From assembly GCA_902364065.1 (NCBI GenBank), contig CABJCJ010000032.1, forward strand, positions 1 to 26,090: a DNA stretch of 26,090 nucleotides, in the 5' to 3' direction. Position numbers and translations under genes: made by a program. Below the pieces are notes generated by a model. It made no database searches and was not told the DNA's origin. It saw nothing but the letters and a program-made list of their open reading frames with translations. This document shows positions 1 to 6,665 of this stretch, piece after piece. This DNA comes from Veillonellaceae bacterium SB90 (lineage in GTDB: Bacteria > Bacillota > Negativicutes > Selenomonadales > Selenomonadaceae). Position 1 is the first letter of the stretch. Every line of letters begins with the position of its first letter.

Positions 1-40
1 TTGAACTGGGGGTTTTGTCATGCCTAATCGGCGCACAATA

Positions 41-60
41 ATATTGAACACGTTCAATAT
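41..60. promoter_or_regulatory. TetR operator 1, upstream of the TetR gene
   Basis: Inverted repeat with 9-base arms (ATATTGAAC and GTTCAATAT) around a 2-base centre. Its right end overlaps a possible -10 box (TATACT, 60-65), about 40 bases before the TetR start. The core TTGAAC-NN-GTTCAA recurs at 795-808 before the efflux genes. A shared palindrome at both places is the usual sign of an autoregulating TetR repressor. Binding is inferred. Confidence 0.7.
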
Positions 61-98
61 ATACTAGGGGAATTGGAATCCGATAGAGGGGGATATTC

Positions 99-743
99 AT
101 GAGAGAACACAGCAAACAGATCCGCCAGAAGATACTGGCGACCGCGAAGGACTTGCTCGTCACACAGGGGTACAAGAAGACGACCATCCGGAATATCGTT
201 CAGCATTCTGGTATTCTCACGGGCAGCATCTATCATTTTTACCAGAACAAGGAAGCGATTTTCGCCGAGATGCTGGCATCCATCATTCATCACTGCATCG
301 AGAAAATCGATGCCTGCTGCGGCGATGAGACGCCAGCTTTTAAATATGCCGTGATCTGCGAAGTAGAGCTCACGAAGATGCGCGATGATGCCAGGATCTG
401 TGAGATTTATTATGAGTGCTATCATTCGCGCGTCATCTTCGAGAAGATGGCTGAATTATTTGCCAGGTATGCACAGCAATTGTTCGGCACGCGCTTTACG
501 GAAGAAGAATACCGTCACAAGGCCGTGCTGATCAAGGGGGCAATGGGGGCCTGCATCACGGCATTCTACTTCGATAATCCCATCGATGACGATGCAGCAC
601 GGGCTGAGGTTATCGATATGGCTCTGCAGCTCTTCGAGGTTCCTGAAGCAGAAGTGGAAGCGACTATTGCGCGAATGAAGCAGCAAGAGAATCTTTGGAG
701 CAATATCGCACAGGAACTCGTAGAAGAACCGCTGACTATCTGA
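99..743 (+). CDS. TetR/AcrR family transcriptional regulator
   Basis: A 214-residue protein of usual TetR length. Residues about 8-56 form the N-terminal DNA-binding domain, with the typical run of a first helix, TTIRNIVQHSG and then GSIYHFYQNKEAIF. The rest is a helical ligand-binding and dimer domain with no recognisable ligand signature. The ATG follows an AGAGGGGG ribosome site. The gene sits directly before an HlyD/ABC-2 export operon, and the same palindrome lies upstream of both units, so it most likely represses both and is released by a substrate of the exporter. The gene order resembles the E. coli cecR-ybhGFSR locus, but orthology was not tested. Confidence 0.9.
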   Translation: MREHSKQIRQKILATAKDLLVTQGYKKTTIRNIVQHSGILTGSIYHFYQNKEAIFAEMLASIIHHCIEKIDACCGDETPAFKYAVICEVELTKMRDDARICEIYYECYHSRVIFEKMAELFARYAQQLFGTRFTEEEYRHKAVLIKGAMGACITAFYFDNPIDDDAARAEVIDMALQLFEVPEAEVEATIARMKQQENLWSNIAQELVEEPLTI

Positions 744-760
744 AACAGAGGCTGGCAGAT

Positions 761-790
761 GCGGAAGTCTTCCGCTCTTCTTTTTGCCTT
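761..790 (+). terminator. Intrinsic terminator after the TetR gene
   Basis: Hairpin GCGGAA-GTC-TTCCGC (761-775) followed by a T-rich stretch, 18 bases after the TetR stop. It separates the TetR transcript from the efflux operon, so the efflux genes need their own promoter near operator 2. Confidence 0.7.
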
Positions 791-792
791 TT

Positions 793-810
793 ATTTGAAC
801 GTGTTCAATT
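793..810. promoter_or_regulatory. TetR operator 2, upstream of the efflux operon
   Basis: TTGAAC-GT-GTTCAA (795-808) is the same palindrome as at 41-60 with the central dinucleotide changed. It lies between the TetR terminator and the HlyD gene, where the efflux promoter must be. TTGAAC could double as a -35 box, but no convincing -10 box is seen. Confidence 0.7.
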
Positions 811-863
811 AATAGATGAAGTGAATACGCTTGAAGAAAAGGATGCGGACAGGAGTGATGAAT

Positions 864-1923
864 ATGAATACGATTTGGATGAGAAAGCCGGTGCATCAAG
901 GGGTGGGTATGAGGTATACGGTTTGCCACAAGGCGATGGCCGTATTGCTCAGCCTGCTGATGCTTCTTTCCTGCGTCGGCTGCGGCCTCGGGAAAACTGC
1001 TTCAGAAACGACCTGGGGCAGGGCTGATGCCAAGGAAATCGATGTGAATTCCAAGGTGGCCGGCCGTGTGGTCGAGCTGCTCGTCAAGGAAGGCGACACG
1101 GTGGAGGCCGGGCAGGTCATCGCGCGCATCGATAAGCGCAGCCTCGAGGCACAGAAGGCGGAGCTTGAGGCGAGCATCGAGGCCGTGCGGGCTCAGCAGT
1201 CACAGGCTGCCGTGACGACGAACATGCAGCAGGGCTCCACGCAGTCTGCCCCTCTCGCAGGCGCAGTCCGCAGCTGACCGTGCACGGGCAGACCTGGCGC
1301 TCGCGAAGGCCGACCATGACCGCTATGCCGATCTTCTGGTGCAGGGGGCTGTCTCACAGCAGACATTCGACCAGTACGATACGAAGTACAAGACCGCGCA
1401 GGCTGCCTACGAGCAGGCACAGGGTGCGGTGAGCCAGTCGAATGCCGGCCTCCTGCAAACGGATGTCAGCAAGGAGAACGAGAAGGCACTGGCCGCCAAG
1501 CTCGCACAGGCCGAGGCTTCTCTGCAGGACGTGGAGGTTTCGCTCGATGAGACGGAAATCAAGGCTCCATTTGACGGCGTCATCACGGAGAAGTACGTCG
1601 AGGAAGGCTCGATGATTTCGAACGGCACGCCGCTCGTGTCTGTACAAGATACGTCTGATAACTGGGTGGACATCAAGATTCCCGAGACGCAGCTCTCGGA
1701 TTTCCACTTGGGTCAGCAGGTGACCCTGATTGGCCGCGACAACAAGACAAAGGTGACGGGCACGGTGACGGATATCAGCAAGAAGGCGGAATTCGCGACG
1801 CAGCGCGCTACGAGCGAACGCGGTGATGCCAGCGATATCGTCAGCTTCAACGTCAAGATCCAGGTCAATTCCGATGCCCTGTGGCCGGGCATGCGCTTCC
1901 GTCTGGCTGGTGATGGCGAATGA
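864..1923 (+). pseudogene. HlyD-family efflux adaptor, frameshifted
   Basis: The gene is split over two reading frames. The first part runs to a stop at 1275-1277. The second continues without loss of homology in the next frame from about 1255 to 1923. Removing one C from the run at 1249-1252 joins them into a single adaptor of about 350 residues. Visible parts are a hydrophobic signal with a lipoprotein-like Cys, a biotinyl-lipoyl-like half (KVAGRVVELLVKEGDTVEAGQ), an Ala/Gln-rich coiled coil, the second half (IKAPFDGVITEKYVEEGS) and a beta-barrel ending in WPGMRF. Such proteins bridge the inner-membrane pump and the outer membrane. The start may be 864 (AGGAG 8 bases upstream) or 909 (AAGGGG 5 bases upstream, with a better signal peptide). 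It overlaps the next gene by 4 bases. The break may be a true mutation, phase variation or a sequencing error. Confidence 0.8.
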
Positions 1924-3143
1924 ATGGCAAACATGATTCCGGGCAGCACACGGCCGTCTGGCAGAAATTCTGGGCGATTGTCTGCGATGAATGGCATTAC
2001 CTGATACATGGACGCCCGCCGGTCGCCATCATCATCTTTGCGATGCCGCTGGCCTTTTCGTTGATTTTCGGCTTCATTTACCGCGAGAATGTTGTCAACA
2101 ACATTCCTTTCGTTGTTTACGATGAGGATCAGTCCAAGCTCAGCCGTTCGCTGATCCAGGCCTATGCCGACGCTGACCGCTTCACCTATGTCGCGCAGGC
2201 GGCCAGTGAAGAGGAGATGCAGGAAGTCATCGAGAGCGGCCAGGCCAAGATGGCCCTAGGCATTCCGAAGGATTTCGACAAGGATATCAAGTCGGGACTC
2301 GGCAGCGACATCCTCATCATGGTGGATTCGACGAACAACATGTTCGGCAATGCGGCGCTGAGTGCCTCGCAGGAAATCAGCCGTTCCTTTTCGGTTGCGG
2401 TCAGCAAGAGCCTGCTCGAGAGTTTGAGCCTGCTGCCCGATGATGCCATCCATGCGGCTTACCCCGTGCACATGGGGGTCCGCATCCTCGGCAATCCGGC
2501 GAATGGCTACAGTTCCTTCATGCTTTCCGGTCTCATGATGAACGGCCTTCAGATTGGTATCATGCTGACGATAGCTCCTGCGATGGTGACGGAGTTCTTC
2601 AGGCGCCGATGGCGCGGCACGAATCCGCTGCTCATCTCGCTTGGCAAGACACTGCCTTACTGGTGCCTGGGGCTCGTGAGCTTTATTCTTTCCCTGAACG
2701 TCGTCGTTTACGGCTTTGCCGTGCCGATGCGCGGCAGCTGGGCCGATGCCATACTCATGGCCGGGGCCTTCCTGTTTTTTGTCAGCAGCGTCCTGCACGT
2801 CTTTTCGGTCTTCTGCCCGACGCGCGTGCTCTCGCTGCAGGCCCCGATGGTCTACATCATGCCGGGGCTGCTCTACAGCGGGCTTTCGTGGCCGGCATTT
2901 GACATGAGCGACGTGGCCTCTGCCATTGGCATGCTCATGCCCATGACGTATGCGGGCGACACCCTGCGCGATATCCTGCTGAGTGGCAGTTCGCCGGATC
3001 TCTGGCGCAACGTGCGCATCATGTTCGTCGGAGGACTGGGGTGTCAGATACTGTCCGCTGCCATTTTCGCACTGCGCGTGAGATTTTTGGGAGGAAAGGG
3101 GGAGAAGCGCGATGAAAGCATTCCTGCTCGCCCTGAAGCGTGA
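1920..3143 (+). CDS. ABC-2 type transporter permease
   Basis: A 407-residue membrane protein of the ABC-2 permease family (YbhS/YbhR/YhhJ-like). It has one membrane helix near residues 34-53, then a soluble domain to about residue 200 (FVVYDEDQSKLSRSLIQ is typical of the family), then a block of five or so helices to about residue 390. It should form half of an inner-membrane export channel with the next gene, handing substrate to the HlyD-type adaptor. The start overlaps the adaptor stop (ATGA), which suggests coupled translation. No Walker motifs are present here or in the neighbours, so the ATP-binding subunit must be encoded elsewhere. The substrate is unknown. Confidence 0.9.
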   Translation: MNGKHDSGQHTAVWQKFWAIVCDEWHYLIHGRPPVAIIIFAMPLAFSLIFGFIYRENVVNNIPFVVYDEDQSKLSRSLIQAYADADRFTYVAQAASEEEMQEVIESGQAKMALGIPKDFDKDIKSGLGSDILIMVDSTNNMFGNAALSASQEISRSFSVAVSKSLLESLSLLPDDAIHAAYPVHMGVRILGNPANGYSSFMLSGLMMNGLQIGIMLTIAPAMVTEFFRRRWRGTNPLLISLGKTLPYWCLGLVSFILSLNVVVYGFAVPMRGSWADAILMAGAFLFFVSSVLHVFSVFCPTRVLSLQAPMVYIMPGLLYSGLSWPAFDMSDVASAIGMLMPMTYAGDTLRDILLSGSSPDLWRNVRIMFVGGLGCQILSAAIFALRVRFLGGKGEKRDESIPARPEA

Positions 3144-4287
3144 AGTGCTGCTGTCGCTGCACGATCCGCGGCGCCTCGTCTTCCTGTTCGGTGCGGCCGT
3201 GGCGTATCTGATCGTCTTCGGCCTGCTCTACATCCCGAATATCGTCACGGACGTCCCATGCGTCGTGCTCGATCAGGAAAACTCGCATCTTTCGCGCCAG
3301 CTGCTGACGGCGCTTGAGAGCAGTGACAGCCTGTATGTCACGGATTACGTCACATCGGAAGAGGAAATGCGCGAGGCGCTGCAGGAGAAGCGCGCGTATG
3401 CCGCCATCGAGATTCCGCGGGATTTCTCAAAAAAGATCAAGACGGGCAGTTTTTCCGATGTCCTCTACATGGCCAACGGTGCGAACATCATCCTGACGAA
3501 CATCACGAGTTCGGCCGTGTCGGACATCCTTGCGGATTTCTCGAACCGTCTGGCCACGGAGCGCGTGGCACTGCGCACAGGGGCTGAGGTCGAGACAGTC
3601 CGGCATGTCATCAATCCGGTGACACCGCACCTGCGTGTCCTGCACAACATGACGCAGGGCTACATGTTCTTCTTCCTGCTGGGCCTCGCAATGGTCGCCT
3701 TTCAGCAGGGGATTTTCTTTGCGGTCGGTGCATCCATCACAAATGAATACGAAGCGCTGATGGCGGGAACACAGGATGGTGCAGTACACGGCTCGCCCTG
3801 GCTGCTGCTGCTCGCCAAGGTCGTATACTTCTGGCTTCTCTCCATGCTGTCATATCTGCTTGTCGTCTTCCTCGTGCAGAATCTCATGGGCATTCCGCTC
3901 CACGCACCGCTGCGGGAGCTCCTGCTGCTCGCGAGCACGTTTATCCTGGCGGCCATGAGCTTCGTCGTGCTCTTCTCCGCCTGCTTTCACAAGGAGATGA
4001 AATTCGTGCGCGGCATCATCATGTATCCGGTTGTCGCCTTCATTTTTTCGGGTTACACCTGGCCGCATGAGGCCATGCCAACTGCGATGCAGTATGTCGC
4101 GGATGCATTTCCGCTCTCCTTCTTCTCGAATACCGTCCGCGAGCTCTTCCTGGCCGGTTATTCGCCGCACCTCTGGCATGATATCGGGGCGCTTCTGATC
4201 ATCGCGCTCATTTGCCTGCCGCTTGGCGGCTGGCTCTTTGCGCATAAGATCCGCCATTACCGTCAGCAGGCCACGCAGCAAATCTGA
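3112..4287 (+). CDS. ABC-2 type transporter permease
   Basis: A 391-residue paralogue of the preceding permease with the same plan: a helix near residues 22-42, an external domain (VVLDQENSHLSRQLL, EIPRDFSKKI) and a helix block from about residue 180 to 380. It starts 32 bases inside the previous gene after a GGGAGGAAAGGGGG ribosome site, so the two are translated together and probably form a heterodimer. Last gene of the efflux operon. No clear terminator follows, so some readthrough into the PagL-like gene is possible. Confidence 0.9.
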   Translation: MKAFLLALKREVLLSLHDPRRLVFLFGAAVAYLIVFGLLYIPNIVTDVPCVVLDQENSHLSRQLLTALESSDSLYVTDYVTSEEEMREALQEKRAYAAIEIPRDFSKKIKTGSFSDVLYMANGANIILTNITSSAVSDILADFSNRLATERVALRTGAEVETVRHVINPVTPHLRVLHNMTQGYMFFFLLGLAMVAFQQGIFFAVGASITNEYEALMAGTQDGAVHGSPWLLLLAKVVYFWLLSMLSYLLVVFLVQNLMGIPLHAPLRELLLLASTFILAAMSFVVLFSACFHKEMKFVRGIIMYPVVAFIFSGYTWPHEAMPTAMQYVADAFPLSFFSNTVRELFLAGYSPHLWHDIGALLIIALICLPLGGWLFAHKIRHYRQQATQQI

Positions 4288-4393
4288 GGAACAGAGGAGG
4301 TGGAAAAGCAGGAGAAAACGCCGCAGGCTCGAATATTAACATCAAGACAAGAACCCCGAACTTGAAATCAAGGCAAAGGATGGCGCATTAATC

Positions 4394-5179
4394 ATGAAAA
4401 TACAATCTGTTCCCGTTTATTCACTGGCGGCTTGTCTGCTGGCTTTGCCGCTGCCCGCAGCCTCTGCACAGGCGGCAGCTCCTGTGCAGGCCGTTCCTGC
4501 GGCTGAGGCACCCGCAGCGGCTGCTCCGGCCGCGACCGAAGAGGAGAAGACCCTCACGGAGATGCCGAAGCAAATGACTTCCCGGCAGGACAAGGCCGGG
4601 AAGGAACCTTCGCGGGCGGCAAAGAACGGTATCGAGCCGGTCAAAGATTCATCTGCGGAAAAGACGGCAAAGTCCGAGTCAGCGGCACATCCGTCACGGA
4701 ACAACATCGAAGTTCAGCTTGAGTACCTCGATGCCCGCTTCTTCGAAAAACGCGATGTCAATCTCTACAATATCCACATCTACCATCAGTACAAGACGCT
4801 CGGCGCCTTGTCCCTGCATTACGGCCTGACGCTGGAGCGCGCGCTCGGTTCAACGACGGAAGACAATATCTATCGCGATGCCGAGGCCGTCGGCTTTGGT
4901 CCGTCGTATATGCTGCGCTGGACCCGCCACATCTCCGGCAAGCTCGATGCCTCCATTGACGGCACGGGCAGCGTCCTTGCCTACAATCACGCCCATCCGG
5001 GCAATGGCCGCGCGTTCGGCTTTCTCTGGCGCATCGGGCCGCGGCTGACATATCATTACACGGACCGCGATGCCATCAGCCTCGCGTATCTCTTCCATCA
5101 TTCATCCAACGGCTTCAGCAGCCATAACCCGGGCTATAACGGCGTCGGATTCTCCTTGGGATTCACGCATAATTTCTAA
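4394..5179 (+). CDS. PagL-like lipid A deacylase / acyloxyacyl hydrolase
   Basis: A 261-residue secreted protein. Residues 1 to about 27 form a signal peptide ending ASAQA. An Ala/Pro- then Lys/Glu-rich linker runs to about residue 95. The rest has the alternating pattern of a small outer-membrane beta-barrel ending in Phe. The C-terminal stretch FHHSSNG (234-240), then NPGYNGVGF, matches the PagL active-site strand, with His236 and Ser238 as the likely catalytic pair. PagL removes a 3-O-linked acyl chain from lipid A. The acidic residue expected about 12-14 positions further on is not obvious here (Asn245, Asn249), so activity is uncertain. The long linker is unusual for the family. The ribosome site is weak (AAAGGA about 13 bases upstream). 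Confidence 0.7.
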   Translation: MKIQSVPVYSLAACLLALPLPAASAQAAAPVQAVPAAEAPAAAAPAATEEEKTLTEMPKQMTSRQDKAGKEPSRAAKNGIEPVKDSSAEKTAKSESAAHPSRNNIEVQLEYLDARFFEKRDVNLYNIHIYHQYKTLGALSLHYGLTLERALGSTTEDNIYRDAEAVGFGPSYMLRWTRHISGKLDASIDGTGSVLAYNHAHPGNGRAFGFLWRIGPRLTYHYTDRDAISLAYLFHHSSNGFSSHNPGYNGVGFSLGFTHNF

Positions 5180-5214
5180 CGGGATAGCGTTCAGGAGAAA
5201 AGGAGCGAGGGAAC

Positions 5215-5430
5215 ATGAAACGAGAAAAGATTGCCTGCCACTGCCGCCGTGTCACGTACGGCGAGATTGTCGATGCTGTCGCAGCCGGTGCGAAGACGTT
5301 CGAAGAAGTGTCCGCGCGCACGACCTGCAGCACGGGTTGCGGCAAATGCCGGGACTTCATCACGCACATGGTCGAGGATATCCAGCGCTATCCGGAGGAT
5401 TACGGCCTGCCAAAGCAGGAGAAGTCATGA
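5215..5430 (+). CDS. Bfd-like (2Fe-2S)-binding protein
   Basis: A 71-residue protein made of a single BFD-like domain. Cysteines at CHC near the N-terminus and CSTGCGKC near residues 38-45 are the four [2Fe-2S] ligands of bacterioferritin-associated ferredoxin and the NirB/NifU central domain. Such small proteins pass electrons to bacterioferritin for iron release or act in other redox chains. No bacterioferritin gene is nearby, so the partner is unknown. It starts 35 bases after the PagL-like gene behind AGGAGAAAAGGAGCGAGG and probably shares its transcript. Confidence 0.85.
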   Translation: MKREKIACHCRRVTYGEIVDAVAAGAKTFEEVSARTTCSTGCGKCRDFITHMVEDIQRYPEDYGLPKQEKS

Positions 5431-5496
5431 GCCTTCGCAATGCCTATTGCCTGCGAACAGGCATTACAGAAAATGACAGATTGTTCACCGAAACTC
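5431..5496. other. Hairpin region after the Bfd-like gene
   Basis: Contains a strong stem (TGCCTG-CGAA-CAGGCA, 5448-5463) and an overlapping alternative (AATGCCT with AGGCATT, 5439-5465). No T tract follows, so it is not a convincing intrinsic terminator. It may act as a 3'-end stabiliser for the upstream mRNA. Confidence 0.35.
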
Positions 5497-5525
5497 TTGA
5501 CAACATTACACAATTTTGCTACAAT
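5497..5525 (+). promoter_or_regulatory. Strong sigma-70-type promoter of the leader RNA
   Basis: TTGACA (5497-5502), a 17-base spacer and TACAAT (5520-5525) make one of the best promoters in the window. Transcription should start near 5532. The next start codon with a good ribosome site is 228 bases further on, so a long untranslated RNA is made. Confidence 0.85.
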
Positions 5526-5531
5526 ATAATC

Positions 5532-5720
5532 AAGCAAAGGGAAGAAAGCCATAGAGAAAACGGAATGACTTCTTACCTCTTGCGAGCACTTGCACATACG
5601 GGTGAGTCAGCAAGGAGGCGAGTCCGATGGGCCACTAATGGTTCCATGCGGTGAGAGTACATGGAAAATCAAACACAAGGCAAATAGCCGCTTAGTCGAA
5701 ACAGATTAAGCGGCTTTTGC
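5532..5720 (+). ncRNA. Structured leader RNA or small RNA, class not recognised
   Basis: About 190 bases between a consensus promoter and an intrinsic terminator, 40 bases before a PheC-like gene. Visible helices: (a) a long interrupted hairpin, GACT/AGTC near 5567 and 5622, CCT/AGG, CTTGC/GCAAG (arms about 5577-5584 and 5610-5618), enclosing a smaller stem; (b) ATGGGCCA-CTAA-TGGT-T-CCAT (5627-5647); (c) TTCCATG/CATGGAA (5642-5648 and 5660-5666), which shares bases with (b), so only one can form at a time; (d) the terminator. The 5' end also has two six-base complements to the terminator region. This fits a riboswitch or attenuator for the downstream gene, or a stand-alone small RNA. I could not match it to a T-box, to lysine, SAM, TPP, FMN, glycine, cobalamin or c-di-GMP riboswitches, or to a clear 6S rod. 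Confidence 0.6.
5682..5718 (+). terminator. Intrinsic terminator before the PheC-like gene
   Basis: Perfect 9-base stem AGCCGCTTA/TAAGCGGCT (5686-5694 and 5707-5715) with a 12-base loop, running into TTTT. It ends 41 bases before the next start codon, so it must be read through or bypassed for the downstream gene to be made from the promoter at 5497. Confidence 0.85.
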
Positions 5721-5759
5721 TTTGCCTGCCTGCGGGCTCATCGGAAAAAGGAGATAAAT

Positions 5760-6443
5760 ATGGGAATAACGGTTTTGCGCAGGGAACAGCAGACGGTCTT
5801 GCGCGTCGGGACGACGGGGGATTACCGTCCGTTTACGTGGCTGCGTCCCGATGGGCAGTACGAAGGACTTGACATCGAGTGGATGAAGCGGCTTGGAAGA
5901 GATCTGGGCTTCCGGGTGGCATTCGTGGCGACGAGCTGGCCGCACCTGCATGAGGAGCTGACAGCCGGAGCATTCGAGGCGGCGATCGGCGGCATTTCGT
6001 CGACACGCGAACGGCGGCAAACGTTCCTTGTGTCCGAGGTGTACCGTCAGACGGGCAAGACCATTCTCTGCCGCAGTGAAGATGCCGGCCGCTATCGGAG
6101 TCTTGGTGGCCTGGACCGGCCGTCGGTGCGCGTGATGTTCAATCCGGGCGGCACGAATGAAGCGTTCGTGCGGCGATTCCTGACACACGCTGCATGGATC
6201 TGCCATGAGCAGAACGGCGAGATCCCCGCCCGCATTGTCGCGGGAGAGGCCGATGTCATGATGACAGAAACGGTCGAAGCCGCCTACCATGCCGCAAGGG
6301 ACCCGCGCCTCTGTGCGCCGCTTTTGACGCAGCCCTTTACGCATGAGGGCTTTGCCGTGCTGCTGGCACGTGGTCAGAATGGCTTGCTGCGCCGCATTAA
6401 CGCGTATCTTGCTGCACATCCTTCTTGTGTGCACGGTGAGTGA
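5760..6443 (+). CDS. PheC-like cyclohexadienyl / prephenate dehydratase, cytosolic
   Basis: A 227-residue protein with the periplasmic amino-acid-binding (SBP type 3) fold but no signal peptide. LRVGTTGDYRPFT (residues 15-27), TSWPHL, NPGGTNEAF (128-136) and GEADVMMTETVEA (162-174, with Glu173) match the cyclohexadienyl dehydratase PheC subgroup rather than transport proteins. PheC decarboxylates and dehydrates prephenate to phenylpyruvate, and arogenate to phenylalanine. Pseudomonas PheC is exported; this one should be cytosolic and so could serve phenylalanine synthesis directly. The ribosome site is AAAAAGGAGA before the ATG at 5760. It stands alone between the terminator at 5718 and another at 6496, behind the structured leader. 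Alternative: a soluble amino-acid-binding protein. The family motifs favour the enzyme. Confidence 0.75.
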   Translation: MGITVLRREQQTVLRVGTTGDYRPFTWLRPDGQYEGLDIEWMKRLGRDLGFRVAFVATSWPHLHEELTAGAFEAAIGGISSTRERRQTFLVSEVYRQTGKTILCRSEDAGRYRSLGGLDRPSVRVMFNPGGTNEAFVRRFLTHAAWICHEQNGEIPARIVAGEADVMMTETVEAAYHAARDPRLCAPLLTQPFTHEGFAVLLARGQNGLLRRINAYLAAHPSCVHGE

Positions 6444-6470
6444 ACGTATTATAAAATATTCGTTGTAATT

Positions 6471-6496
6471 TGCACCTGATAAGCGGGTGCTTTTTA
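6471..6496 (+). terminator. Intrinsic terminator after the PheC-like gene
   Basis: GCACC-(8 bases)-GGGTGC hairpin (6472-6490) followed by TTTTT, 28 bases after the stop codon. Confidence 0.8.
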
Positions 6497-6665
6497 TTTA
6501 CATGCTTTAATATTTTTATTCTACTCCTGATATTTTATGATAATCGCAATAAAAATTAAAAATTTCTCATAATTGAGCAGGAGAATGTCCACTGGACGTA
6601 GAATACACATCACAAGGCCCCTGAAGTGTGAGGATTTGTGTTCTGATGTGGAGGAGGTTTTTTTG
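6497..6665 (+). promoter_or_regulatory. AT-rich leader of the pilus operon with a hairpin next to the ribosome site
   Basis: Bases 6491-6575 are markedly AT-rich compared with the flanks and probably hold the operon promoter, but no -35/-10 pair stands out. Just before the first gene, CACATCA (6606-6612) and TGATGTG (6644-6650) form a perfect 7-base inverted repeat whose 3' arm ends in the GGAGGAGG ribosome site (6650-6657). A second pairing (TCACA 6610-6614 with TGTGA 6627-6631) would exclude the first. Confidence 0.4.

Noticed and set aside
5439..5465. Hairpin after the Bfd-like gene as an intrinsic terminator
   Set aside because: The stem is good but no T tract follows.
5565..5654. Small ORF (MTSYLLRALAHTGES...) inside the leader RNA, as a possible attenuation leader peptide
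   Set aside because: It has no ribosome site and no run of Phe, Tyr or Trp codons, and it lies across the helices of the RNA. The long frame it belongs to begins inside the PagL-like gene.
5639..5666. T-box-like (TGGTTCC...GCGG) and group II intron domain V-like (ATGCGGTGAGAGT) similarity
   Set aside because: The T-box core UGGNACC is not met, and the leader is too short for stem I plus antiterminator. For an intron there is no upper helix, no 5' GUGYG end and no reverse transcriptase gene.
5532..5720. 6S RNA
   Set aside because: Length and promoter fit, but the fold is a series of hairpins rather than a long rod with a central bubble. Not ruled out by a formal model search.
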